A stretch of DNA of 64,000 nt from Lineus longissimus (GCF_910592395.1 NC_088308.1:7021001-7085000); one strand, 5' to 3'; shown: positions 50,801 through 64,000, counted from the stretch's first letter. The notes: generated from the letters alone by a model not told the origin. Numbers and translations: made by a program.

Positions 50801-53800
50801 TCGAGTTGAATAAATAGTGAAGCGAAGGCAAGTGGGATATCCACATTTGAAGCTTTCTCTCAAGACAACACAGTGTGTACAGAACGGACGAACAGAGATC
50901 AAATCGGACCAAACGCCATGGCCCGCATAATCAAAGACAAGAACACTCTCTCGCCACATCCCCAACTGATTAATTTCCCCACTTTTGTATACAGGTGATC
51001 ATGAAACTTTCCCTCTCGTTCCCGTCAAGCTCATGTCTATTTTCTTAGAGGTCTGTTTTGACATTCCAAGATAGAGTGATATCATGTCATCAAAACTTAT
51101 GCGACGTCATCATTCTGTGTGACGCGACGTCACTCGGAACTCATCTCGGGACATCACAACAGAATCCTCCATTAACAGGAATAGGTCAAGAAATTGATGA
51201 GAACATAAAAGGGAGTTTTTGGATCAACTGCACAAGTTTCAGATTCCCAAACAGTTTCAAGGAAAATTCTCGATCAAAATGCAGATTCTTGAGAAAAATT
51301 GGACTAGGCCCATGACATATGAAAGAGGTAGTGGTCACAAAAGTAAAGCTTGCACAATATCAAAAATTGATAAAGACTAGTCTTTATGAATTTGTGACGA
51401 TATGAGGCTATGCAAACAGACTGATTTCCAAGACAATATAACAATAGTTATTTCTCGATAATTACTCATCTTGATTACACGTATATCAAAATAACATATT
51501 TTAGATAATTATTCAGTTCATATGCTACAAATTTTGTGGCCGCATAAGTCACCTTCTCTGCGAAGTTTACAAAAGCTCTATATAAGCAAGTCTACCATAA
51601 TATCAAAGCTCAAATAAAACGTTTTCGATTCAGCAAGTTATCAGCGATATCGATTTGAAATTTCACGTAGATCGTGAACCTGTAACTCTTACAGCTGTGC
51701 GTCAAATACTAACTGAGTTAAAAGCAAAAGACTAAAAAGAGTACAACTTTTGTCAAACTCAAGTCATGACATCAGTTTTACTTTAGTGTGTTGTGTCGCG
51801 GAGAATGCCGTCTGTGACATCAACATGTGACGTTAAACAAACATTTTTCAGTTTTTGGCTCGTAACTCAAATAGCACTTGTCGCATACGCATGAAACTTA
51901 CATATTTGTCATCAGAAATTTACAATGTGTAATTTCAATCTACGCCAGACTTGACTCTAAAATTCAGTTTTATTTGAACTCTGAAGATACATGTAGTACA
52001 TTGTACATAAGAAAGTTATGAACACATTTTATCTCCACCTTCCCAAATGCAACATCTGTGATAATACAAAGTTTACATGCATTTCAAGAATAACAATAAG
52101 TAGAAATTACGTTTACGGTGAGTCCGTAACTATTTTGTTTGCTCAGCTCACCTACATGTGGTATGTTTGATATCCAAAAACTGTTCAAATATCGTAAACT
52201 GTGAAATGTTCACAGTACTACCATGAGCTGACGAATTTTCTCATTTTTAATTGGCATGCAATTAGAAATGCATTAGAAATGCAATATTTAGTCTATTACC
52301 AACAGAGGAAATTCGCCAACTTTCAGCTTTGCAAACATTTCATGGTTTTACAGTACGTGAACATAAAAGGTACACCACGTACAAAGTACGAAGTACCTTT
52401 ACATCATATTAACCATGAAAACACTATTTTTCAAAACAAACCAATACATTTTTGGTGCATGGCAAAAATTATGTTACACAAAAACAAATCCAGCCTCCAG
52501 ATTCCCAAATACGTCTGTAACAAGAGATTTTACACTACACGTATGTTCGATAAGTTCATAAGCTATATACATGTATATCGTGAAATAAAAATTGTAAATA
52601 TATTAAAATCTTCTCCCTAATTACGTGTACATGTCAAAAAGATATTAATCAATCCGCTGATTGACAAACATGACAAAGTTTAACTTTTGAAACTTTCACA
52701 TTTCAAGCTAAAGACATGAATTACAAATAACCATACGCGTGTACATGAATATGACTGCCCCTACATGAAAATGTTATACACAGTTCTACTGTTCCAGTGA
52801 AAATTAAAATCCAAATCTCCTTTTAATCAGAATGTTGTTAAAATAAAATTTATGAAATGAAAAGTTCGCAGCTAAAATGCACCACTGTGGTAATTAGTCT
52901 CAGATCAACGTTTTGAATGGATAGCTTCCGTACAAGATCTAACACAGAACTACACGTTAAACACTGACGATTCGATTGAGATTCCTGTGCCATAATACTC
53001 TTGCACTGCAAGTTTCCACACTTAAGGCGACATGTTTCCTATTTCTTGGTTTACGGGGAGTCGACCCAGAATTTGGGACATCGAAAGCACAACGAGGTTG
53101 GGAAATATATAAATCGGATTTAAATCTTCAAACTCACAATTAAAGCATTTTTACATACATCTAGGATTAGAGTACAAATAAACTACTTCAAAGATGGTCT
53201 GGATACACATGTACATATCGATTTTTGTCTTCTATTTTAAAATAGAAATAACATTTATTTTGACCACAGCCCATAACTATTGGTAACTCATTCCCATAAA
53301 CCAACAAATTCAAAACAGGTGGCCTTAATAGATTGACCCCCCTTATGGCTCAATGCAACACAGTTACATGTATTGTAGAAAGTGGCATTACAAATCGGCC
53401 ACTTTTTCGTTTAAATTAATTTACACTGCTTCAATCTAAAGAACATAAGATTACTGTACAGTTTCAAAGATAATATATGTGTACAAAAAAATCTCAGTTG
53501 ATCCAACCTGGATATTTTATAAAAGGACATCTTGGGAGGGTCCTCCCACCCAGATGTTTACACGAAGATTATAAGACAAGAAACAAAACATGCATTCCTT
53601 CAGCCTATTTAAGCCCTGCATTGTGAAAACTATAATTGTGAAATTGAAACACAGGATCATCCGATTACATGAAATTGAAATTGAACATTCATTTCTCGGT
53701 ATAAAAGCGTATTCAAAACAAAAATGACCTTGACACTTCGACCAGAAGGAACATCCAACAGCACAATTTACTCCTCAATCTCTGACGACCAACCACTGAT

Positions 53801-55377
53801 ACTGGCTTAAAGCAATCATTGTCACCCTAGCTTGTCCCGGCAAGCAACAGCACTCTATTCTATTCGATATACATGTATCAATAGAGGCTGGAGGTACTTA
53901 GTGTTGAGACTCAACCAAATGAGACGGCGCGGGGCGATCTTAGAAACATCAAACTTATCAACCATCAATATCACTGGCAAAATGAAAGATTAATTTCAAG
54001 TGGGTCAGTCCTCTGTACTGAGGAACATCATTCCATCACTATAATATAGACCAATCATAAGGACTTTATGTCTATGAAAATGTTGAGTGTGACCCCTTTC
54101 GAATTAGATCTAGATCTTTACATGTATATCGGGTATGTTAATCCTAATGTTTGACAGCCTATCTTTTGACAACAAGAAGCTATGACATCGGTGTATTCTC
54201 TTTGCCAAATCTATCACCCATCACCCATTCTTGTTGCAGGGAAATCCAAAGACCATTGCAAATAAGCAATATTTGTTGCATATGATCATGATCCAACGTC
54301 ATAGCGACAAAAATTGCTTGTTGCTACGGTTGTCACAAGATTATATGATACCCCCTGAAATAGGATTCTCTCTTTTATCAAATGTACCCCTAATTAAACT
54401 TATACAATATGTTGTTGGGGAAATTTTGGCGGTGTCAGGCCATCTTGAATACCGGAGGCAATCACACAAAAGTGATCATAAACTTGACAAAGTCTGTTGG
54501 GTTTGGCACGTGGACTGAATTCAGCCACATTTGGCAGAATACAATCCCAATTCAGCAATTCTACTACACTTGCCTCATTTTTGCATGCCTGCAATCTGAA
54601 AGTCACCCGGACGTGACCAGTGATTTTCAATATACACCCCCTCTCGGTATTTCAAACGAGGTAAGAGTATAGCAAAAACCTGCTCCGAGGATGGATGAAA
54701 GTCTGACGTAATGCACCGATGCATCAACTCGATTCAGAATTAAGAACAATGTGCAGTCACAAGCAAACAAAGACGCTTTGATTTCTGGCATCTTTGAATT
54801 TAATCAGAGTTACAGATATGAATATTCCCCAATTTCGGTACACATACAGTCCAGATGAAGACTCCAGGCAGCCATGCATATACATGGATCTGTACGCTCT
54901 ACATTCACTGCAGTCTTCAATGCACTTAACTCTTCCCTGACTGAAGCTCACTGGATGTATTGGCGTGACCTGATGTAAACACCCAAACCTTTAGACTTTT
55001 CTTTCTCAAACAACTGAAGTTGCCAAGAAATCACTGGCAACACTCTGGAGTCTCCAATCTCAAATGGCCGCATCAACTGTGAATTTCACAGCAGCTAGAG
55101 GTACATATGGGCACAATCATCCTTCAATTTGGGTTTTTAAAATTGACTCCATATTTTTCAGTCTGGGAAGGGTTAACTCTGAATATTGTCCGAATTCAAG
55201 TATTGCCGCTCAACCATCTCGATCCCCGAATAGTTTCCTCCGCAGAACACCACCAGGTGGCCTTGTCAAGCTTGAAACATTTTCATGTTTATTCCAAGCT
55301 TTGTCATATCCGCATCCAGTTGGTTCCCGCATCCCCGTCGTTGCCCATTATCCACTGTCTATAGGGCACCCAAGTAT
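47834..55377. other. PDAP1 promoter side and a long AT-rich non-coding stretch
   Basis: About 7.5 kb follows without a recognisable gene. The first ~200 bp beyond 47834 presumably include the PDAP1 promoter. A solitary CCAGTCACAACCTA word sits near 48060, and a partial MITE copy near 48213-48290. The rest is AT-rich with many ACATGTA words and only short or non-ATG open frames. If the minus-strand exons at 55378-58962 are real, part of this may be their 3' UTR. Confidence 0.5.
48213..48290. mobile_element. Partial MITE-like element, GGACACC family, copy 4
   Basis: It contains TGTCCTTAATAGAGAGGTGTCCGCTAAGGGAGGTTTCACTATA, the right half of the family seen at 6711 and 20443. The left half is missing or unrecognisable. 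Confidence 0.5.
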
Positions 55378-55482
55378 TCAAACCTGTACGGGTGCATTAG
55401 GGTCCCGTCGGCTTCGAGAATTAGTTCCGAGTCCGGTCCCAATGCCGGCGGTGTAATTGTAGTCCTCATAGAAATCCCCATA
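55378..55482 (-). CDS. Candidate last coding exon of an unidentified Tyr-rich protein
   Basis: On the minus strand, GTCTTTCCAG is followed by a 34-codon frame, YGDFYEDYNYTAGIGTG at its start and SRSRRDPNAPVQV then TGA at its end. The patch is clearly richer in G and C than the surrounding DNA. The acceptor has a good pyrimidine tract. It joins in phase 0 to the exon at 58834-58962 (…FNANK|YGDF…). The composition (Tyr, Gly, Ser/Arg) recalls the tails of RNA-binding or adaptor proteins, but I do not recognise the gene. A plus-strand ATG-started frame of 130 codons (55064-55456) overlaps it and is the competing reading. Confidence 0.4.
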   Translation of the reverse strand, partial: YGDFYEDYNYTAGIGTGLGTNSRSRRDPNAPVQV

Positions 55483-55566
55483 CTGGAAAGACACAACATG
55501 ATATAAGGATGTGAGATTTTAGGCATAATTTGATCGATTATAACACGAAATTGACTAATAGTATTG

Positions 55567-55732
55567 CAGTGGAACCTGGTTATATTGAATTCAGTTATAA
55601 AGAAGTGGCTTATAACAAAATCTTTTGCAATCACCCAAAACTTACTAAATACTAGGATAGCGATTGTCAAAAACGAAATCCACTTAAAACTAACAATAAT
55701 ATCCGCAATTCTTGATAACCAGATTCGACTGT
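55567..55732. mobile_element. MITE-like palindrome, CAGTGGAACCTGGTTAT family
   Basis: The left end is CAGTGGAACCTGGTTATATTGAA and the right end is CTTGATAACCAGATTCGACTGTA, imperfect inverse complements about 165 bp apart. The interior is AT-rich and non-coding. It resembles the GGACACC family only in its first ten bases, so I list it as a separate family. Confidence 0.5.
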
Positions 55733-58700
55733 ATGATCACCTGATACTGATTTTGACAACGATACCACATTTCTGGATGCCTTGATCTTGGCACTCTTTG
55801 ACTCGTGGACCATTTCTTATGCAAAACTGCTCTCAATAAGATCGCTATAGGACAAGTTTGAAGACTAAACAGAGTTTTGAACTCATGACCGCCAGGGACA
55901 GCCTGGTGGTTTTCTGGTTCCGTCTGGTTGAGCCTGGCGGCTTATATCACGTAGTTGGAAAGCCCTGATGAATAATACAGATCTGTTCACCACTTTTGAT
56001 GCTTGATTTTTATCAGGGTGACCTGTATTATGTCAATGAAGATAGAGGAGAGAAACGGAGACTGGGAATTTTTTACGTTGAAAACAGGAAGTCATTGAAA
56101 ATAAAAGACGTTCCACTCAACATGGAAAACATCCATCATTTTCATGCATAACACTAAACTAAAAGGCAACTACTGCTGTAAACCAGGGAAATTTTTGCGA
56201 GCATTTTATTTTGGTGCATTTTGCAATTTACCTCAATTTGCAAAAATGAAAACTGAAAAATAATTTTAATTTTAATTTTAATCGAAAAATGGAAATTTGT
56301 AGAATACAGAATGTGAATATTTATTTTTCTCTCCCGAAATCATCACAAATTACAAAGATAAGAAAGCTGCACAAAAATTAGGTGGTTTACAGTATACTGT
56401 TATCAAGAGGCAGGAAACGAGGCAGAGAAGCAGCAAATAATAATATTGGTGGAAAAATAACATGCTTGGTTAGTTAGTACGTCAAAATATTTGTTAGGTC
56501 CTGAACATGATAACTTCTAAACATCAAACTTTTATGACAAACTGTTTGTCTTTGAGTATAAATGTTATTGTTGACTTGAAAACCAGCAATTATTAAATAC
56601 AGTAACAAGTTCAGCAGGGCTGAATATGCACTGACTGTGCAGTCACTCTAAACCCCTTTATTGGTCAGGGCTGAAAAATAAAGGGGTGTACAGTACCTGC
56701 GAATGGTAAACCTGTGAAGGTGGTCTCCAAACAGCCACTCATAAAGTGTCTGCCACAGGCTGCCGCTTTGCAAGCTCTTTAAGTTGATCACAGGCACATG
56801 AAGACCACCCAGTTGATCACAGGCACATGAAGACACAAGAAATATTGTGATTAGTCAGTCCCAAATTATCTGATAAACACAACCTTTGAAAAGACAGTAC
56901 ACAAACTCCTATTATATTTTTATTGTCTGTAGGTAGGCGGTGTATTTCTGGTATTTTCACATGCCTGTGATCACATGTTGTAATGAAAGTCTGGCAGAGA
57001 GACTATTCTTCAAGCTGATTGGAGAATGCTGTAAAAATGCCGACCAATGCCCTTTAGAATATTCCTATTCGCCACAAGCTGGCTTGTCTATTGTATCAGA
57101 CTTCACAGGATTCTCAAAGTGAAATGCACATGGTTGCGAGGCGTAACGGCCAACCTAACCAAGAGAACTTATTTAACAAAAGGGGGTCTCCACTCATCCT
57201 GGCAGGGCACAGTTGTTCAAAAACACAACTTTACAGTAATCTCTGAAGTTGTTGTTTTGTATTACTCAGCTCTGGCTGTTAAAATGGTCCCATCTCACAT
57301 GGTTGGTGTCTGTATCAAGGGAAATATAACCAACAGGGGTTGGCTGCACAATACTGCCCATGTTCCATCAAGGGACCAATAGAAACGTCTGATGGAGACC
57401 CCTTTGAACTTCATGTAAAACATACTTTTCTCCTGAAACCCCTTGGAAGTGTTCTAAAGTGCGCAGATTTTCCTTTTTCAGGTGCCTTGAAAAAACAACT
57501 TTCGGTATACACTGCTGGTTCAAGTCACAACCTGCAGGGTGAGGACTGGTGACAAATATAGTAGGGCCGGATTTACACTTTGTCAAGTCAGACAAGTGTC
57601 TGTCCATAACCAACATGTGATTAAAATTGCCTTGAATTGGCAACAAGGATCCAGTATTCATGATTACAGGGAACTTCACGGAAGTGCAAGCAAATGACTT
57701 CAGTACTTGGTGGTGATCATAAGCGATGATGAAAGCTCTTCCATAAAGATTGCTGCAGTGTCCAAAAATGTGCAACAACGTCAAAATTACCGGATGCAAT
57801 GGAATTTGAAAGAAAAGTATACAACTAACCAGTACTTAGTGTGATATCTCTCGATCTCCTGTTTGATTTAATCACTACAGAAGCAGTATATCTAATGATA
57901 CATGTATTAATTGTGATGAAGATAAACCGAGAAAGAAAAAAAAATCCACAAAAGACGAAAATCCAATTTCAACAACTGACATATTGGCAAATATAGCGAC
58001 TAAGAAAGTTGGCGAAAAAGACAGAAAAGTTGAAAATAAATCTATAACCGCTGAAAAAGCACAACCTATAGACATGCCAAGCAGAGACAAACAGAAAAGA
58101 AAGAAATGTATGAAATTATAGTTTTTAGCATATTGTCCCTATTCCCTATGAACCCTGAACCTAAAATAATCTGACTAAATAAGCGTAATTATAGCACCGT
58201 GTGTTCTGAAAGGGAGGGAGCTTATACGAGGTTCCACATACAGATAAGCATATTCAAAAGCACTACATTCAGTCTTGAAAAATTACAAATTTCATGCGTC
58301 GAGTTCAATAGCAATGTGTCAAGGTACCAATAGGTGGCAGTCAGTCACTTTCAAGACACCGTACCCATGGTGACTATTCGCACAGGTGTCCAGATCAATC
58401 ACCTTGACTGACAACTGGATTCACATTCACAGACAATCATGTTGGTTCCGGCTACGACCACTAGGGGTTGGATGTGTTGGTACTGGCTGCATTATGACCT
58501 CAGCCATGTTGGGTAGACCCTGCAGCTACCAGATAGCAGCTAATACAGCTGCATCCTACCCCTATGGGTGGCATCCGGAACCAAGATTCACAGACATGTC
58601 CTCCAGGGGCCAAAGACGCATAACCATCCCATTCTGTCAGACATTGCTGCCGCTGGCAGGTCTGTGACCGATAGAGGCAACAGTCCCTGTGACAGTAATG

Positions 58701-58833
58701 AAATTTCACGATAGCTTATACACGAGATATTTTGATAACTGTATGATCATTCATGCAAATTTGAATTTCGTGACTGATAAAGAAAAGATGCAGCCAACTA
58801 ATACAACACTTATGTGGCTTATCTGGCGAGTAC
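55733..58833. other. AT-rich non-coding stretch, possible intron of the minus-strand gene
   Basis: No exon is convincing. A 24-bp word (AGTTGATCACAGGCACATGAAGAC) is tandemly duplicated at 56781-56838. A lysine-rich open frame without an ATG near its start runs at 57867-58121 (+). The stretch is otherwise plain. Confidence 0.4.
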
Positions 58834-58962
58834 CTTGTTGGCGTTGAACTGGTGGGCCGAGTACGGAGAATTGCAGGAGTTGAACTGGTGACTTGAATAC
58901 GGAGAATTGTATCCCTGTTCTATGATGGTCGAGCTACCGAAATCATAATCCACGTACCTATC
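58834..58962 (-). CDS. Candidate penultimate coding exon of an unidentified Tyr/Ser/Asn-rich protein
   Basis: The minus-strand frame reads DRYVDYDFGSSTIIEQGYNS, then two near-identical copies of NSPYS(S/A)HQFN(S/A), and ends AACAAG|GTACTC. Codons end mostly in C or G, unlike the AT-rich flanks, which is the main sign of coding. The donor is good. The acceptor is uncertain (start at 58962 after CTAG, or 58957 after ATAG), with a poor pyrimidine tract, and an in-frame stop directly upstream means it must start there. It is joined in phase 0 to 55482. Earlier exons would lie at higher coordinates, probably beyond the window; I could not find them. The product is unknown. Confidence 0.45.
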
Positions 58963-58966
58963 CTAG

Positions 58967-61900
58967 ATGCGTGACGTATTCATCAAATGAAATGGGAAGG
59001 TTTTATTAGGGTGCGTCCGATGTACAATTGCACAGAGTATAATCACGGGTGTCTCGTCTCGAGCCTCCCTCCCTTTCTGTGTCATCAGAGACATATGAAG
59101 ACAATCTGAGGAGAAAACTCCAATGGGGAAGGACTATAGAAACCAATGCCATGCATGACAAATTCGTATCGTTTACATATCTTTTATGGGAAAGCATATC
59201 ATGGACCATACTTTCACTTCAAATTGATAGCCTTACAGCCAAGTGAACCAATTTTACGAGCAAAGATTGTCAATAGATGATGTGTACTGCGACCATATTG
59301 GAGACAGCAGCCGTGATTGTGACCATGGATGGCAAAACGATGGCGTAAGGTCGGCCAAGTACTCGTGATGCGCATGTAAAATCTGGTACGTGGCATCACA
59401 GAGTGTAGTGCAGATGAACTGACATGATGTCATCCTTTTCCCATCCATAGCCACGTGCTGGCTGTCCAATGTGGTGGAGATGAATTGATCAGTGGGTGTT
59501 CTCCTTTTCCCTCTAAAAATGCCCTTGATTGCTCAGGGACACTTTTTCTGAGCCACCCTGTAAAATGCCCTCGGTACTTGACCCACTAAAAGAAGATTCG
59601 AGAAATGCCAAGTCCACTGGCAAGCGTGATATTCGAGAAAGGATTTCCCAATGACCTCAGATGAGATGAAAGTAAAAGTATGGTCGCACAATGACTTTTC
59701 AAGGGAGAACGCAGTGCAACATATCCTAAGTTTTGAGCCTACATTATGCAAAACGTGCAGCCATCAGCCATTTCGATAAATACTCAGTCAGATCATGTCA
59801 TCTACCCAACCTAAATATTAAACCTAAGATTTGTAAGTAACTCACGTAGGTGTTGTTAGGGAAAAGCTGAAAGCAGTCGGGAATTAGTTCAAATTGCTTT
59901 TATAATGTTGGCAGGCCATGAAATACACCTTCAAAAGCCATTTTCCATCTCTGTCTATAACAATTTTCGGATTGAAGTTGAAGAAATTAGTTCCACAAAA
60001 CAACACACAAAGTATTGGTTGCTGCTCAAGAACATCATGGGTCAAAATTAACACCCCTGGTCACTAGCAACATTTAACAACACCGTCTTGACTGCTTCAC
60101 TACATGACAGTCCGCTATGTTATTACCGGTAGTTGACCATATGCTTCTTCAGCAACTTTCCGCGATGATGTAATGTCATGCATTGCGTCATGTTACATGC
60201 AACAAAGGATGTTTTTTCTGACCAGAACAGTACAAAATTTCAGTTCATGACTTTTTGGACACAAATTTCTTTGTCTATCAAATAAAGGTTTAATGAATGA
60301 CTGCAGGTCAGTTGCTTACTGATTATGATGACACTTTCTAACACATAAATGAAATATCTGGCAAAAATAGAGTAACTAAACAATCAAAATTAATCCTTGA
60401 AATGTTAGACGTCTAGAAACAGATATGATTAAAACATGTTGCGTTTCGAAGGAGCAGATTGAAACAATTAAAATTCAGCAAAGACCTTTCGTCTCCAGAA
60501 GATGAAAGTACACAAATTGCAACGAAATCAAAAGATGTCACGTACAGTTGAAGTAGTAAAGTAAAATAGAAGAGTTTTTATCTTGAAAAAAAACATGAGA
60601 AATAAAGACGTTAGAATCAAAACGAGGTACTTAAAAGTACTCACAAGTATTCCCAACATCCATAAAAAAGAATTATCCCCGCAACCAAGATTTTCTCTTT
60701 AACTTTATGAGACCCGTTCCAATCATTTTTGAACAAAAATATCCTAAACCTAAAACTTTTGAACATAAAAGATACTCATAATTTTGTCTTTAGTAGAAAA
60801 GTTGAACACCAATTGATTTGCAACTGCTCTGCCGATCGTTAAATGTTACATGTAGGAAGGTTATATAGACACCTTTTTCATTATGTTATGTGGCTAGGAT
60901 GTTAAAGCCACACAGCTTCAAGCCCTTAGCTAAACCTCAACTTGTCTGGAACTTGGCATTGCATTTTGATATTTAGTGTTTGAATCCCATGACTGCAGTG
61001 TTGACGAGGGCCTGGTTGCCAAAGCTATATGCTAACTGCTAACTGCTAACGGCGGCTGCTAAACCATGCACCGGTATCATAGCGTGCTGCAAGTTTGCTG
61101 CCGCTACATGCCACCGCTAAGTGTTGATGACAATATGCATTGATGATGCTGAAAATATCTCAACAAATTTTGTTAAATTTCTTATTGTGACCTAATTAGG
61201 GAGTAATACTGCCTGATCGATGAAAAAGCTGTGAATATACCATATATGTATCTCACCGTGCAATTGTAATAACCCAAGAAATGATGCTATTTACAAAGTT
61301 TCTCAACATTTCACCCATTTGGATTGGAAAAGAGTAGTAAGCCCGCAGTCAAAGACAGAAGAATAGCCCCCACCACACACGGAGGAACACTAGGAAGGCA
61401 CGGAGAGGTTATGTGACAGACAGTCCTTCTTGTGCATGATGCAGGGCAAGAAAGCCTCCCATAGGAGAAAGGGGAGAGTGTTTCACGTACAGTTCCGACC
61501 CTGCCACATTAAAGTGTCTACATGCCAATGCAGCCCTGTGCAAAAAGTGATCACATCTTTCAAGTTTACGTGGAATTAGGAGAGAAAGTGTCTACAGGTA
61601 TTTACAAAAGACATGCTCAAGTTTGCGGCTGCTCGTTTTTTGAAATTCAGAAAAAGATTTGATAGAGAGGCGAAATATTTGTTTCTGTTTGCGTACAAGT
61701 ACAATGCAGTGTCAGCATTCTTGTACAACAAAATTTAAATCTCATATTACTCAAAATTTAAAATGTCTGAATATGTATTTCAGAGTAAGAGAGAAGCAAT
61801 GCCAAGACATGGACAAGTTGAGATGCTCCCAAATGCCAAATGATCAAAGTATTTTGTGTACCGTATTGGATAACGGTCGGCACCATCAGACTGTGGTTAG

Positions 61901-64000
61901 CCACCAATCTGGCACCTGAAACTGAAGAAAGCACGGGATTGTCAACAACTGAATGTACAAATCCATGTCATACTGTAAACCCCATTACACTATCGGCTTT
62001 TATTGTTGCAGAAACCATCAAATGAGGATGAACTGTGTGATGAACAACCAACTGCTCGGAGACAATTTTAGTGAGGGTATAGGCAAAGGGGGTGCCTGTG
62101 CATGAATAATTTTAGTACAATCCCAATGCAATCGACATGACCACCCAGCATCTCGCTAAAATAAAGATGTCTAATCCAAACCATTAATGCAATTTCTGGC
62201 CCACCCTGGCGGCCCGAAAAAAGACAATCTGTTTTGTCTGCAACAGATATTGCGACCACAGTTGTGTTAACTTTTAAACGAATAGCCATAAGAAAGGGGG
62301 TTTACAGTACTCATCCAGCACTTCCAGTGACCTCAAACAAGAAAAGAGAGCATTCTTATAGTTCACAACAGCCAAATATAAAACCACATGCTGTTCATTC
62401 AGTTAAAGATCATCACAATTCGGTCCAAGTAGTTTTCAAGAAATATAACCAAACTTGATTGATAGAAGTTTTCAAAAGATCAATCCTAAAATTGTGTCGT
62501 TGACGATGGAAAATGGCTTTGAATTCTGTTAATATAATGATTCTGAAATAATTAACCTACATACTGTTTTCTCATAACTTTATCAATTGTATTACCTGTC
62601 ACTTCCCGATTTCAAAATATTTACAAATACAACAGCAAAATTGATAGTACATGTACATGTATCTATCGTTAGCAGACTGAATTACAACTAGTCACATTTT
62701 CAAATAAAGATCAAATAATTTATAAGAAGGCAAAGTTATCATTTCATAATCGATATTTCATACGTATTTATGAAATCTTTTTCACACGATTAGAACTGTA
62801 ACTCATCCAAAAACAAAAATAGCGTTGAGACGTTTTTCCAAGAACCATGCTGCAGAGGTCGATTCATACAAAAAGTAAAAAATAATGAAAAAATAAAGAT
62901 AAAAGCAAATAAAAGACTACATTGCACAACATGCAGAGTGAACACAAAAGCTGCCCAATTATTTTTTCTTTTTCTTCAATAGGACAAACTTTTTAGAACT
63001 AAATCAACACAATCTGATATGAAATGAAAAAAACATTCAATGTTTATAAGACAGATGTACTCAAGTTGTCTGTGTTCAATTTACTCAAGAGAAGAATCTA
63101 CAACTAACAGATTCACACTTTAATTTTTTCTACCTATATGATAATCCCATTTACAATTCCACAATTCAAAGTAACAGTCACAATATCACATTTGGGAAAC
63201 ATCACGCATGTTCCAAGAGTTGAAACATCACGGCGCTGGTCGGATATTGCTGATGAGTTTTGTATTTGTATCATGTTCCCCAGGTCAGGCCCATCTCGGG
63301 CCTTGGTCATCATGAAGTCGAGAGGGGCAGAACGCACGCCAGTTGAGTAACACAAGAACCCAACAATTATTGAGACCAGTGGACACCACAGACCACAGTT
63401 ACGGTACCCAATTCTACTTTCTCTTTTCAAAGCACGAAATTTGCTGAATGGGGGGGGGGGGGTCATGTGGTCTGGACCCCTGCTCATGGCAGCCAAAGTT
63501 TTTTGGCAGCAGTGTATCATAGGATTGGCTAGAAATCCCATCTCAAGAGCATCATGATAAATAAATTTCCAGGGGAAATGCCCCGGCAGGTCATCTTGAC
63601 ACATCTAGGATTCCTTGGTGAGGGACCAGACCCCTGCAGTTAGGTACATGTATTGTGTATCATCAGGATTGGTGTTTGCTTCTAAGAGGATATACTGTTC
63701 AGAGTGCAATTTGCTGTTATATATACAGTGACTCAAAAGATACCAAGACCGTTACAGTCCCGGTTAGCCCAGCAGAGGGGAACAGGGTTTGAATGATATT
63801 AACAGAAAGTTGGGTGACTGGTTGATGAGGTCAATGCTACCCTTTGTAATGCATAACAACGGCAGAAAAATCCAGTGGAACCTCATTAAGCAGACACCTC
63901 TCTATTAAGGACACTAGTTTTCATCCCAAATTGGTTGTTTCCATTTAAGTTGACCTCTCATCAGGACACCTATCAGTTCGGAGGGTGTCCATAATAGAGA
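58967..64000. other. AT-rich right-hand region without recognised genes
   Basis: I see only isolated open frames with no recognisable family: 62234-62458 (+), 61659-61919 (+) and 63134-63604 (-, 156 codons). A G(13) run lies at about 63450. A MITE copy starts at 63873 and runs off the window. If the minus-strand exons at 55-59 kb are real, this would be their upstream intron. Confidence 0.4.
63873..64000. mobile_element. MITE-like element, GGACACC family, copy 5 (cut by window end)
   Basis: It begins CCAGTGGAACCTCATTAAGC and continues CACCTCTCTATTAAGGACAC then TAGTTTTCATCCCAAATTGG, almost word for word as in copy 1 (6711-6880). The right inverted end is lost at the window edge. It confirms CAGTGGAACCTC as the family's terminus. 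Confidence 0.65.

Noticed and set aside
52201-52620. Plus-strand 139-codon frame in AT-rich DNA
   Set aside because: It does not begin with ATG, shows no domain, and its composition is that of the surrounding non-coding DNA.
55064-55456. Plus-strand ATG frame of 130 codons
   Set aside because: It overlaps the better-supported minus-strand exon, whose splice site and codon pattern are stronger. I kept it only as the competing reading.
57867-58121. Plus-strand lysine-rich open frame of 84 codons
   Set aside because: It lacks an early ATG and comes from A-rich DNA, where stops are rare in one frame. It lies opposite the candidate minus-strand gene's intron. No family match is evident.
63134-63604. 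Minus-strand 156-codon frame near the right end
   Set aside because: It runs through a poly-G/C tract and has no recognisable domain or splice context. A plus-strand frame is also open over part of it, so coding is not supported.

Overview
This is eukaryotic nuclear DNA. The genes are split by GT-AG introns, intergenic DNA is AT-rich, and there are many tandem repeats, palindromic MITE-like elements and a decayed LINE. The gene families are animal ones (ANKFN1/wide awake, an ethanolamine-phosphate/phosphohydroxylysine phospho-lyase, PDAP1). The repeat style fits a marine invertebrate such as an echinoderm, hemichordate, mollusc or brachiopod: CAGTGGAACCTC...GGACACC palindromes, frequent ACATGTA and AGGCCTA words, and an esterase-ORF1 CR1-type LINE. 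I cannot fix the phylum from the sequence.

Layout. (1) 1-2002 is upstream DNA with a small cluster of TAATTA motifs. (2) 2003-19904 (+) is an ANKFN1 orthologue that I could assemble across 15 coding exons with every splice phase matching (1128 codons plus stop), plus an alternative TATA-driven first exon at 10172. (3) 19905-23119 holds two MITE-like copies and a 102-bp tandem array. (4) 23120-36744 (+) is a PLP-dependent phospho-lyase (ETNPPL/PHYKPL) in 11 exons (469 codons plus stop). Its first intron holds a broken LINE flanked by a ~155-bp duplication, a T-rich minisatellite and a candidate second first exon. (5) 36745-44800 is about 8 kb dominated by minisatellites: a 57-bp array right after the phospho-lyase stop codon, then three further arrays. 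(6) 45320-47833 (-) is PDAP1 in 6 exons (193 codons plus stop). (7) 47834-64000 is AT-rich and almost empty of coding sequence, except two minus-strand segments (58962-58834 and 55482-55378) that look like the last exons of an unidentified Tyr/Ser/Asn-rich protein whose remaining exons I could not find.

The three recognised genes have no obvious pathway in common: a neuronal/polarity scaffold, a phospholipid-breakdown or lysine-catabolism enzyme, and a casein-kinase-type phosphoprotein. Chance neighbourhood is the simplest reading. The most unusual feature is a ~17-bp core, GGTTGTGAC(NN)TGTCTC. It recurs in four otherwise different tandem arrays (21.9-22.5, 38.1-38.4, 38.8-43.0 and 43.1-44.8 kb), in both orientations. 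No known family that I recognise explains it.
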